A DNA stretch of 64,000 nt from Prorocentrum cordatum (taxonomy: Eukaryota; Sar; Dinophyceae; Prorocentrales; Prorocentraceae): NCBI GenBank assembly GCA_963575745.1, contig CAUYUJ010015741.1, positions 231,001-295,000 of the forward strand, read 5' to 3'. Below the pieces are notes generated by a model. That model made no database searches, was not told the origin of the DNA, and saw only the letters and a program-made list of their open reading frames with translations. Positions within the stretch are counted from its first letter, which is position 1, and every line of letters begins with the position of its first letter. Shown piece after piece: positions 51,251-61,090 of the stretch. A program made the position numbers and the translations under genes.

Positions 51251-54200
51251 GTGGACGGAGTCCACGGGTCAGCCCTAGTCTCTACTACATTGCAGGGCCC
51301 AGTGCGTGCCAGAAGGGCGCAGGCTCAAATAACTCAAAACCGCCCCGGGCTGGCCCCGGGCCGCCCCGGGCCGCCCAGGCAGGCCCCAGGACATGTCGAG
51401 AGGGCCCCCAGAAGCCCCCAAGACGGCCCCGGAGAGCCCCGGCACGCTTAAAGATGGGCCCAAGACGCCCGAGATTCGCCCCAGGCGGCCCAAGAGGCGT
51501 CCAAGACGCCCGAAGAGGCCTCCCAAGAGGCCTCCCAAGAGGGCCCCGAGCGACAGAAATCGTCGATTTCTATTGTGTTTTTCTATGTTTTCGGCCTCCT
51601 CGCCTCGTCGGCTTCCCGACGCTCCAAGACGGCCCAAGAAGCCCCCCCGACCGCTCCAAGACGGCCGAAGAGGACCCCAAGAGAGCCCCAAGACGGGCCA
51701 GGAGGGCCCCCAGACGGTCCCAAGACGCCCCAGGACGGCCCCAGGACGGCCCAGGAGGCGCCCAAGACGGCCCAAGAGGCACCCAAGACGGCCCCAGGAG
51801 CGGCCCAAGACGGCCCACGACAGCCCAAGAGGCGCCGAGGCGGGTCTCAGACGGCCCCAAGACGGCCCAAGAGGCACCCAAGACGGCCCGAGAGGGCCCT
51901 AAGAGCCCCCCCGGGAGGCCCAAAAGAAGGCCGAAGAGGCTCCGAAACGGCCCCCACGAAGCCTTCAGTGCCTTCAGAATTCCCTCCAGGAGCGGGGGAG
52001 CGGACGAGAGGCGACAGGCATATCGCAGGCAAAACGCCCCAAGAGATCCCCAAACGGCCCCCACGAAGCCCTAAGTGGCCTCAGAATTGCTTCCAGGAGG
52101 GGGGGAGCGGACGAGAGGCGACCGGCATATCGAAGGCACAAAAGAACAATGTTGGACGCTCCGAGGGCCTTCGATGTTTCTCCGTTGGGGAGAGTCGTCG
52201 TAGGATCGACGATTGCCGACCGAGGGCAGCGAATCCAGTGGAGGCCCAAGAGGCCCCCAGGAGCCCAAAAGAGATCCCCAAGAGGTGCCACGGGGCTTAA
52301 AAACTGCTTCGAAGCGAGGGGGGCGGACGAGGGGACCGCCTCAGGAGGTTTTGGACGGTTTTGGGCCTCAAAATCGTCCGCTTTACGACGGTTTTGGAAG
52401 GATTTTGGCCTTCTCGCCTTTTCCGCTTTCCGACGCTCGAAGACGGCCCAAGAGGCCTCCAAGAGCGCCCCAGAACGGCCCAAGAGGTTTCCAAGAGCGC
52501 CCCAAGACAGCCCAAGAGGGCCCCAAGACGACCCAAGAGACGCTCAAGACGGCCCACGAGGGCCCGAAGACAGGCCCAAGAGGGGGCCAAGAGGGGGACC
52601 ACGGACCGAAAATCCGAGCCTTCCGCCCCAAGAGGGCGCCAGGAGGCCCAAACAGGCCCCCAAGAGGCCCCAAGGGGCCGCCAAGAATCCCCCGAAGAGG
52701 CCCCAGGAGGCTCCCAAGGAGCCCAAACGAGGCCCCTACAGAGGCCCGAACAGCTTCCAAAATGGCTCCGAAGAGGCCTCGAGCCCGCCTCCGAGCTTCC
52801 TCGCCGCGAGGGTGCCAACACGGCCCCAGACCGGCCCAGGACGGCCCAAGGCGCGCTCAAGACGGCCCAAGACGATTCCAAGACGGTCCCAGGAGGGTGC
52901 GCCCAGGACGGCCCAAGGACGCGCCCGTTCGGGGCCTCAAGACGGGCCAAGATGGCAAGAGAGTCCCAGCTGGCAAAAATCGTTAATTTTCCATTGTTTA
53001 CTGTTACACCCTTTGCGTTTCCCGCCGTTTCGGCGGTCCGATGCACCAAGAGGCCCCAGAAAGTCCCAGGAGGGTCCGAGGAACCGCCCAGGAAGGCCCC
53101 AAGACGGGCCAAGACGGACCCAGCACAACCCAAGGCGCGCTGCGACGGCTCAAGACGGCTCCAAGACAGCCCCAAGAGGGTGCCAACACGGCCCCTGCTG
53201 GGCCCAGGACGGCCCAAGGAGGCGCACAGGAGGGGCCCAAGACGACTCCAAGGCGGCCTCCTCACGGTCCCAGACGGCTCCAAGACAGCCCCACGAGGAC
53301 CCCGATGGGCCCAGGACGGCCTACGGACGCGCCCATGAGGGGCCCACGACGAACCAAGACGGCCCCATCAGGGCAAACGGCGCCCTCAAGACGGGCCTAG
53401 ACGGCTCCAAGACGGCCCTTTGAGGGAGCCAACGCGGCCCCACACCCTTCGGGCGCACACTTGGGGGGGCTGGGAGCTTGCGACAAGTCTCCCACATTCA
53501 TTGTCCTGCCCCATTCTGTTCGCCTGGAGGCCTCCTCCAACCCTGTGGGCGAACAAGAGGAATCCCAGCGGGACGCCAACCCTGGGGCCCGTGGGCCCCG
53601 CGCCGCTTGGGCAGAAGACGAACGCCGGGTCTGACAGGCCAGCTACCGCCCCCCTTTGCCCGATATGCTGTGCCATTCTGTTCCCCCAGGGGCCTTGGCA
53701 AACTCTTCGGGCCAAGCAGACCGGACCCCTGGGACAGCAGCCAATTGATATGACCCTGGGACCTCTCCGCATTCTTCGGACGAGCATCTGGGGGGCCCAG
53801 GAGATTCGGACATGTCTTCCCCATTCCTTGCCCTGTCCCGTTCTGTTCGCCCGAAGGCCTCCACAGACCCTCTGGGCGAACAGAATGGGACATGGCGAAC
53901 AAACCCTCCCATTGGCGGTGATGCGACTGGATCGCACCATCAAGGCGCGCCCGGAGGTGATGGCCGACCCAACATCGGTTTCTCTTAAGAGTTCACTGGA
54001 TTTCAAATTTTCTTGAAGCTCTCTTGGGCCCTCCCTGTAGATCCTTGCGAGCCTCCCCGGCGCTTTCGGTGGCTTTCCCCGATGGCCTCCCGAGCCCTTC
54101 CCCGAGCGCCCCTGAGACGCCTCAGATGGGCTTCGACTTCGACCCACATCCCCGAGAGACTTCGAAACTGTCCTCAATAGGAGGGGGGTGAGCGAGCAGT

Positions 54201-54342
54201 GCGCTGGGCCAAGCTGCTCCAGCGCTGCAAGAGCTCGGACACGAAGGCGCGGTCTCGCTGCCGCCGCCCGAGCCGCCGCCGTGTTTGTAGATTTTCGGTA
54301 CAATCTGCGCCGTTCCTCCGAGAACCATTCCAGAAAGATGTC
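51251..54342 (+). repeat. Macro-repeat unit 4
   Basis: Full unit from hairpin (51251-51265) to hairpin (54343-54357), 3,092 bp, colinear with units 1 and 2. It is directly tandem with P2. Confidence 0.92.
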
Positions 54343-54357
54343 GTGGACGGAGTCCAC
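54343..54357 (+). other. Hairpin leader
   Basis: GTGGAC-GGA-GTCCAC, then GGGTCAGCCCTAG and a PPR motif. Confidence 0.7.
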
Positions 54358-54366
54358 GGGTCAGCC

Positions 54367-54540
54367 CTAGTCAGTTACAGCGCTGGAATCAGCGCGTGCG
54401 AGAAGGGCGAGCAGTGGCAGCGGGCGCTGGCGCTGCTGAGCGAGATGCGGGAGGCGAAGCTGGAGCCCGACGCCATCTGTACTACAATTCCGGGCGAAGC
54501 GCGCGCGAGAAGTACAAGCAGTGGCAGCGCCTTGGGCCGC
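54367..54540 (+). pseudogene. PPR motif plus decayed second motif
   Basis: LVSYSAGISACEKGEQWQRA, LALLSEMREAKLEPDAI. A second motif is shifted (LYYNSGRSAREKYKQWQRLG in another frame, 54478-54540), still recognisable by QWQR. Then phased repeat. Two motifs in different frames indicate decay. Confidence 0.65.
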
Positions 54541-55504
54541 TCAGAGAGCTCGCGGGCCGCCCGGAGAGCCTCCGGGCCGTTGCCCGACGGGCCCGGGAGG
54601 CCCCCGGACCGCTCGCGGATTGATCCAGGATTCCCACATCGCCCCAAGACGGCCTCAGGAGGTCCCGAAGACGGCCCAAGACGGTCTAAGAGTGTATCCG
54701 AGACGCTTACGATGGCTTCAAGACGCCTTCAAGACGGCCCGAGACGCCTCCACGAGGCCCCCACAGCGCTCGAAGTGTACCTCCAAGAGGGGCCGCAGAA
54801 GCCAGAATCGTTGATTCTCTTTGCTTTTTTCAAAGTTTCTGGCCTTCTCGCTTTTTCAGCTGTCCGACGATCCACTGCCGCTCAAGAGGCCCCCAAGACC
54901 GTTCCAAGACGGCCCAAGAGGCCTTCAAGACGGCCCCAAGACGGCCCAAGAGGGCAGCAAGAAGGCCCCAAGAGAGGCCCAAGACAGGGACCCGGAACCG
55001 AAACATCGAGGCCTCCACCCCAAGAGGCCCTCAGGAAGCCCAAGACGCCCCAAAGAAACGCCGCGACGCTCCCAAGACTTCCCCAGGAGGCCCCCAGACG
55101 CCCCAAAGAGGCTCCAAGAGGTCCCCCAGAGACCGCCAAGCGCCCCAAAAGGCTCCCCAGAGGCCCCAAAAGAGGACCCAAGAGGCCCCAAGACGCCTCC
55201 AAACTGTTACCAAGAAGCCCCCAAACTGTCTCCCAGAGGCTCCCGAGAGGCCAACCATGAGATCCCAACCAACATCCACGAGATCTCTTGCCCATTACCC
55301 AGGCCCGCGGCGAGATTGCCCGCAGGCCACTACAGCCGGTTCGGGGGCCCTACGTATCCCAGCACCCGCACCCTTGGCTGTATCGATGCAGGGCCCTGGG
55401 GGGCCGAAACCTCGGGAAACTCAGATCGTCTTGGGCGGTGTCCAATGCCTTGGGATACGTGTGGGGGCCAATCCTGGCGCAGTGGAATGGCCAGAACCTT
55501 CGGA
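54541..55504 (+). repeat. Phased repeat with a core copy
   Basis: Core at about 54805-54870 (AGAATCGTTGATTCTC, CTTCTCGCTTTTTCAGC). CCCAAGACGG/CCCCAAGAGG blocks continue to about 55250. No gene. Confidence 0.7.
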
Positions 55505-55578
55505 TTTTCGCTAATCGCGGAGAGGCCGGGCGCGATTAGCGAAAACCCGATGCTTTTTGAGACCTCCACGCCCGGCCT
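55505..55578 (+). other. Overlapping alternative hairpins
   Basis: TTTTCGCTAATCGCG (55505-55519) pairs perfectly with CGCGATTAGCGAAAA (55531-55545) across an 11-nt loop. AGGCCGGGCG (55523-55532) pairs perfectly with CGCCCGGCCT (55569-55578). The two stems share bases 55531-55532 and the loop, so they exclude each other. Confidence 0.6.
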
Positions 55579-55772
55579 TAATCGGTTACGATAGCCCTCT
55601 TGGGTCGGGCGCCTCGTGGGGCGGCTTGAGGCAATCTTGGGGGTGTGAGGCCGTCTCGGACCTCGCGTTGGGCTCCCGTGGGCGGCATCTGCGGCTGTGC
55701 TGGGCCCTGCTGGGGGTCACTTGAGGCTTCGGCGACACGTGCGAGTTCGGGACCAACGCCTGGACCTGCGGG
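55579..55772 (-). repeat. Short inverted phased repeat
   Basis: GCCCTCTTGGG/CAATCTTGGGGG on +, opposite to its neighbours, between the alternative hairpins and the next hairpin leader. Confidence 0.5.
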
Positions 55773-55789
55773 CCGTGGATTTTCCACGG
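55773..55789 (+). other. Hairpin leader, TTT-loop variant
   Basis: CCGTGGA-TTT-TCCACGG, a 7-bp perfect stem, then GTTCAGCCCTAG and the decayed PPR/macro-repeat start. Confidence 0.7.
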
Positions 55790-55796
55790 GTTCAGC

Positions 55797-56545
55797 CCTA
55801 GTCTCTACTACATTGCAGGGCCCAGTGCGTACCAGAAGGGCGCAGGATCAAGTGACCAATAATCGCCCCGGGCTGGCCCCGGGCCGCCCCGGGAGGCCCC
55901 AAGACACACCAAGGGGGCCCCAAGAGGCCCCCAAGACGGCCCCGGAGGGCCCCGGCACGCCCAGCCTGAGGGGCCCAAGACGCTCGAGATTGGCCCAAGA
56001 CGGCTCCAGAGGCCTCCAAGACGCCCCAAGAGGCCTCCCAAGAGGCGTCCCAAGAGGGCCCCGAGCGGCAGAAACCGTCGATTTCCATTGTGTTTTTCGA
56101 TGGTTTCGGCCTCCTCGCCTTTTCGGCTTCCCGACGCTCCAAGACGGCCCAAGACGTCCCCCAGACCGCTCCAAGACGGCCGAAGAGGACCCCAAGAGAG
56201 CCCCAAGACGGGCCAAGAGGGCCCCAAGACGGCCCCAAGACGGCCCAGGACGGCCCCAGGACGGCCCAGGAGGCGCCCAAGACGGCCCAAGAGGCACCCA
56301 ATACGGCCTCAGGAGCGGCCCAAGACGGCCCAACAGAGCCCAAGAGGCGCCGAAGCCGGCCTCAGACGGTTCAAAGACGGCCCAAGAGGCACCCAAGACG
56401 GCCCAAGAGGGCTCCAGAGCCCCCCAGGAGACCCAAAAGAAGCCCCTCGAAAGGGCCCCCACGAGGCCCTAAGTGGCTTCAGAAATGCCTCCACGAGGGG
56501 GTGAGCGGACGAGAGGCGACAGGCATATCGCGGACACAAAAGATG
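55797..56545 (+). repeat. Macro-repeat, 3'-truncated copy (P3)
   Basis: Aligns to the first ~750 bp of the unit (decayed PPR, phased repeat, core 1 at about 56080-56140, GAGCGGACGAGAGGCGA at 56504). It is the most diverged copy and ends after CATATCGCGGACACAAAAG. Confidence 0.82.
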
Positions 56546-57038
56546 CGTTTTCGACGCTCCCAGGGCCTTAGATGTTTGTCTCATGGGGAGCGCCGTCGGA
56601 CCTCCGAACTTGGATCCTCGAGGCTCCACGCTCGAGGTCCTCCGTGACGCGCTCTTCAAACGGAGGCTCCCAAGAGCGAGCCGCAACGTCAAGATCTCTG
56701 AAATCCACAGCTCCCCAGAGCGAGCGGTGACGTAACCAGCCCTTTACGCCGAGGCCCGGTCCACGGGCTCGCCCGAGGAAGAGCTACATGATGATCGGCT
56801 AGGTGGACCACTAGCGCAGGCGCGCCTCGCGCCTCTGCTGCTTCGACCGCTGTTGTTTTTACCGCTGCTTGCCATCGTCATCGTGGTTGTCGTGGCCGTC
56901 GTAGTCGTCGACGTCGTCGTGGCGTCGTCGGTATCGTCGTCGACGTCGCGTCCTTGACGCCGTCTGGGTCGTCTTCGTCTGTCGTCGTCGTCGTCGTCGT
57001 GATCGTCGCTGTCGTCGTCGTCGTCGTCGTCGTCGTAA

Positions 57039-57079
<41 letters not shown>

Positions 57080-57217
57080 CGTCGTCCGTCGTCCGTCGTC
57101 GTCAGTCGTCGGACTCCGAGTCGACGTCGTCGACGGCGTCGCCCTCTGCTCCCCCCCGAGTCCACTCCCCCCCCCGCCCCCGCCCGCAGGCCAGGCGAAC
57201 ACGCTCGAGAAGATGTC
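56546..57217 (+). repeat. Spacer with (GTC)n microsatellite
   Basis: 56650-56740 contains CCAAGAGCGAGCCG, related to 6590. 56880-57125 is GTCGTC/GTCGTA repeat. 57150-57190 is C-rich. No gene. Confidence 0.8.
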
Positions 57218-57232
57218 GTGGAAGAATTCCAC
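57218..57232 (+). other. Hairpin leader, AA/TT variant
   Basis: GTGGAA-GAA-TTCCAC, perfect stem with a compensatory innermost pair, then GGGTCAGCCCTAG. Confidence 0.75.
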
Positions 57233-60200
57233 GGGTCAGCCCTAGTCTCTACTACATTGCAGGAGCACGTGCGTGCCAGAAGGGCGCAGGCTCAAATAAC
57301 TCAAAACCGCCCCGGGCTGGCCCCGGGCCGCCCCGGGCCGCCCAGGCAGGCCCCAGGACATGTCGAGAGGGCCCCCAGAAGCCCCCAAGACGGCCCCGGA
57401 GAGCCCCGGCACGCTTAATGATGGGCCCAAGACGCCCGAGATTCGCCCCAGGCGGCCCAAGAGGCGTCCACGACGCCCGAAGAGGCCTCCCAAGAGGCCT
57501 CCCAAGAGGGCCCCGAGCGACAGAAATCGTTGATTTCTCTTGTGTTTTTCTATGTTTTCGGCCTCCTCGCCTCGTCGGCTTCCCGACGCTCCAAGACGGC
57601 CCAAGAAGCCCCCCCGACCGCTCCAAGACGGCCGAAGAGGACCCCAAGAGAGCCCCAAAACGAGCCAGCAGGGCCCCCAGACGGTCCCAAGACGCCCCAG
57701 GACGGCCCCAGGACGGCCCAGGAGGCGCCCAAGAAGGCCCAAGAGGCACCCAAGACGACCCCGGGAGCGGCCCAAGACGGCCCACGACAGCCCAAGAGGC
57801 GCCGAGGCGGGTCTCAGACGGCCCCAAGACGGCCCAAGAGGCACCCAAGACGGCCCGAGAGGGCCCTAAGAGCCCCCCCGGGAGGCCCAAACGAAGGCCG
57901 AAGAGGCTCCGAAACGGCCCCCACGAAGCCTTCAGTGCCTTCAGAATTCCCTCCAGGAGCGGGGGAGCGGACGAGAGGCGACAGGCATATTGCAGGCAAG
58001 AACGCCCCAAGAGATCCCCAAACGGCCCCCACGAAACCCTAAGTGGCTTCAGAATTGCTTCCAGGAAGGGGGGAGCGGACGAGAGGCGACCGGCATATCG
58101 AAGGCACAAAAGAACAATGTTGGACGCTCCGAGGGCCTTCGATGTTTCTCCGTCGGGGAGAGTCGTCGTAGGATCGACGATTGCCGACCGAGGCCAGCGA
58201 ATCCAGTGGAGGCCCAAGAGGCCCCCAGAAGCCCAAAAGAGATCCCCAAGAGGTGCCACGGGGCTTAAAAACTGCTTCGAAGCGAGGGGGGCGGACGAGG
58301 GGACCGCCTCAGGAGGTTTTGGACTGTCTTTGGGCCTCAAAATCGTCCGCTTCACGACGGTTTTGGAAGGATTTTGGCCTTCTCGCCTTTTCCGCTTTCC
58401 GACGCTCGAAGACGGCCCAAGAGGCCTCCAAGAGCGCCCCAGAACGGCCCAAGAGGTTTCCAAGAGCGCCCCAAGACAGCCCAAGAGGGCCCCAAGACGA
58501 CCCAAGAGACGCTCAAGACGGCCCACGAGGGCCCGAAGACAGGCCCAAGAGGGGGCCAAGAGGGGGACCACGGACCGAAAATCCGAGCCTTCCGCCCCAA
58601 GAGGGCGCCAGGAGGCCCAAACAGGCCCCCAAGAGGCCCCAAGGGGCCGCCAAGAATCCCCCGAAGAGGCCCCAGGAGGCTCCCAAGGAGCCCAAACGAG
58701 GCCCCTACAGAGGCCCCAACAGCTTCCAAAATGGCCCCGAAGAGGCCTCGAGCCCGCCTCCGAGCTTCCTCGCCGCGAGGGTGCCAACACGGCCCCAGAC
58801 CGGCCCAGGACGGCCCAAGGCGCGCTCAAGACGGCCCAAGACGATTCCAAGACGGTCCCAGGAGGGTGCGCCCAGGACGGCCCAAGGACGCGCCCGTTCG
58901 GGGCCTCAAGACGGGCCAAGATGGCAAGAGAGTCCCAGCTGGCAAAAATCGTTAATTTTCCACTGTTTACTGTTACACCCTTTGCGTTTCCCGCCGTTTC
59001 GGCGGTCCGATGCACCAAGAGGCCCCAGAAAGTCCCAGGAGGGTCCGAGGAACCGCCCAGGAAGGCCCCAAGACGGGCCAAGACGGACCCAGCACAACCC
59101 AAGGCGCGCTGCGACGGCTCAAGACGGCTCCAAGACAGCCCCAAGAGGGTGCCAACACGGCCCCTGCTGGGCCCAGGACGGCCCAAGGAGGCGCACAGGA
59201 GGGGCCCAAGACGACTCCAAGGCGGCCTCCTCACGGTCCCAGACGGCTCCAAGACAGCCCCACGAGGACCCCGATGGGCCCAGGACGGCCTACGGACGCG
59301 CCCATGAGGGGCCCACGACGAACCAAGACGGCCCCATCAGGGCAAACGGCGCCCTCAAGACGGGCCTAGACGGCTCCAAGACGGCCCTTTGAGGGAGCCA
59401 ACGCGGCCCCACACCCTTCGGGCGCACACTTGGGGGGGCTGGGAGCTTGCGACAAGTCTCCCACATTCATTGTCCTGCCCCATTCTGTTCGCCTGGAGGC
59501 CTCCTCCAACCCTGTGGGCGAACAAGAGGAATCCCAGCGGGACGCCAACCCTGGGGCCCGTGGGCCCCGCGCCGCTTGGGCAGAAGACGAACGCCAGGTC
59601 TGACAGGCCAGCTACCGCCCCCCTTTGCCCGATATGCTGTGCCATTATGTTCCCCCAGGGGCCTTGGCAAACTCTTCGGGCCAAGCAGACCGGACCCCTG
59701 GGACAGCAGCCAATTGATATGACCCTGGGACCTCTCCGCATTCTTCGGACGAGCATCTGGGGGGCCCAGGAGATTCGGACATGTCTTCCCCATTCCTTGC
59801 CCTGTCCCGTTCTGTTCGCCCGAAGGCCTCCACAGACCCTCTGGGCGAACAGAATGGGACATGGCGAACAAACCCTCCCGTTGGCGGTGATGCGACTGGA
59901 TCGCACCATCAAGGCGCGCCCGGAGGTGATGGCCGACCCAACAGCGGTTTCTCTTAAGAGTTCACTGGATTTCAAATTTTCTTGAAGCTCTCTTGGGCCC
60001 TCCCTGTAGATCCTTGCGAGCCTCCCCGGCGCTTTCGGTGGCTTTCCCCGATGGCCTCCCGAGCCCTTCCCCGAGCGCTCCTGAGACGCCTCAGATGGGC
60101 TTCGACTTCGACGCACATCCCCGAGAGACTTCGAAACTGTCCTCAATAGGAGGGGGGTGAACGAGCAGTGCGCTGGGCCAAGCTGCTGCAGCGCTGCAAG

Positions 60201-60311
60201 AGCTCGGACACGAAGGCGCGGTCTCGCTGCCGCCGCCCAAGCCGCCGCCGTGTTTGTAGATTTTCGGTACAATCTGCGCCGTTCCTCCGAGAACCATTCC
60301 AGAAAGATGTC
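57233..60311 (+). repeat. Macro-repeat unit 5
   Basis: Full unit with the same internal order. A stop-free stretch on both strands (57418-59307 on +, 57252-59252 on -) follows from the repeat's composition. Ends in the hairpin at 60312-60326. Confidence 0.92.
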
Positions 60312-60326
60312 GTGGACGGAGTCCAC
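60312..60326 (+). other. Hairpin leader
   Basis: GTGGAC-GGA-GTCCAC, then GGGTCAGCCCTAG and a PPR motif. Confidence 0.7.
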
Positions 60327-60335
60327 GGGTCAGCC

Positions 60336-60480
60336 CTAGTCAGCTACAACGCTGGGATCAGCGTGTGCGGGAAGGGCGAGCAGTGGCAGCGGGCGCTGGC
60401 GCTGCTGAGCGAGATGCGGGAGGCGAAGCTGGAGCCCGACGCCATCTCTACTACAATGCAGCGTTCACCGCTCGCCAAAA
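60336..60480 (+). pseudogene. Solitary PPR motif
   Basis: LVSYNAGISVCGKGEQWQRA, LALLSEMREAKLEPDAI, then a decayed second motif (STTMQRSPLAKS; YYNAAFTARQK in another frame). Fragment. Confidence 0.62.
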
Positions 60481-61090
60481 GTGTAGCGCAGTGGCAGTGG
60501 GCCGGCCCCTCCGGATCCCTCCCGGGGCGTCCCAGCAAGCTCTGGTCGACTCCAGCGCGGCTCCGAGGCTGTCTCAGGCCGCTCCGAGACGCTCCGAGAT
60601 GCCCGGAGGCGCCCTGGATGCTCAGCAGCCTCCCCCTCGCGCCCACGATGGCCCAAGACACTCCAACACGCGCCGGCAGGAGCGTCTGAGGAGGGGAGAA
60701 ATATGCATTTCCTTTGGAAAACGAGCCACTTTCAAGTTCCTGCTGACGAGGTTCCCTGCCAGCTCCCGGTGCGTGCTTCTCCCCGCGCCGTCGCGTTCTT
60801 TTCGGTTGCCTCGGGCCCCTTGTCCTGCCCTTCTGGCGCCTCGGGGCCCTCTTCCGGCCCTCCGCGGCCTCCTCCGGGCTCTCTTGGGATTTCTTCCGGC
60901 GCTCCGAGATGCTTCCGGAGGCGCTCTGCAAGCTCAGCGGCCTCCCCCGCGCGCCCAAAATGGCCCCTTCGACGTCCCTGGAAGCTCAGCAGCCTCCCCC
61001 GGCCGTTCCTGCTGACGAGGTTCCCTGCGAGCTCCCGGTGCGTGCTTTTCCCCGCGCCCTCGCGTTCTTTGCGGCCCCACCAGGGGCTGG
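60481..61090 (+). other. Non-coding with a ~70-bp direct repeat
   Basis: GTTCCTGCTGACGAGGTTCC starts a ~70-bp block at about 60738 that recurs with few changes at about 61005 (CTCCCGGTGCGTGCTT in both). It precedes the 190-bp array. No gene. Confidence 0.6.

Noticed and set aside
54821-55594. 257-residue ORF
   Set aside because: First half is phased repeat; the second half has no domain and contains the alternative hairpins.
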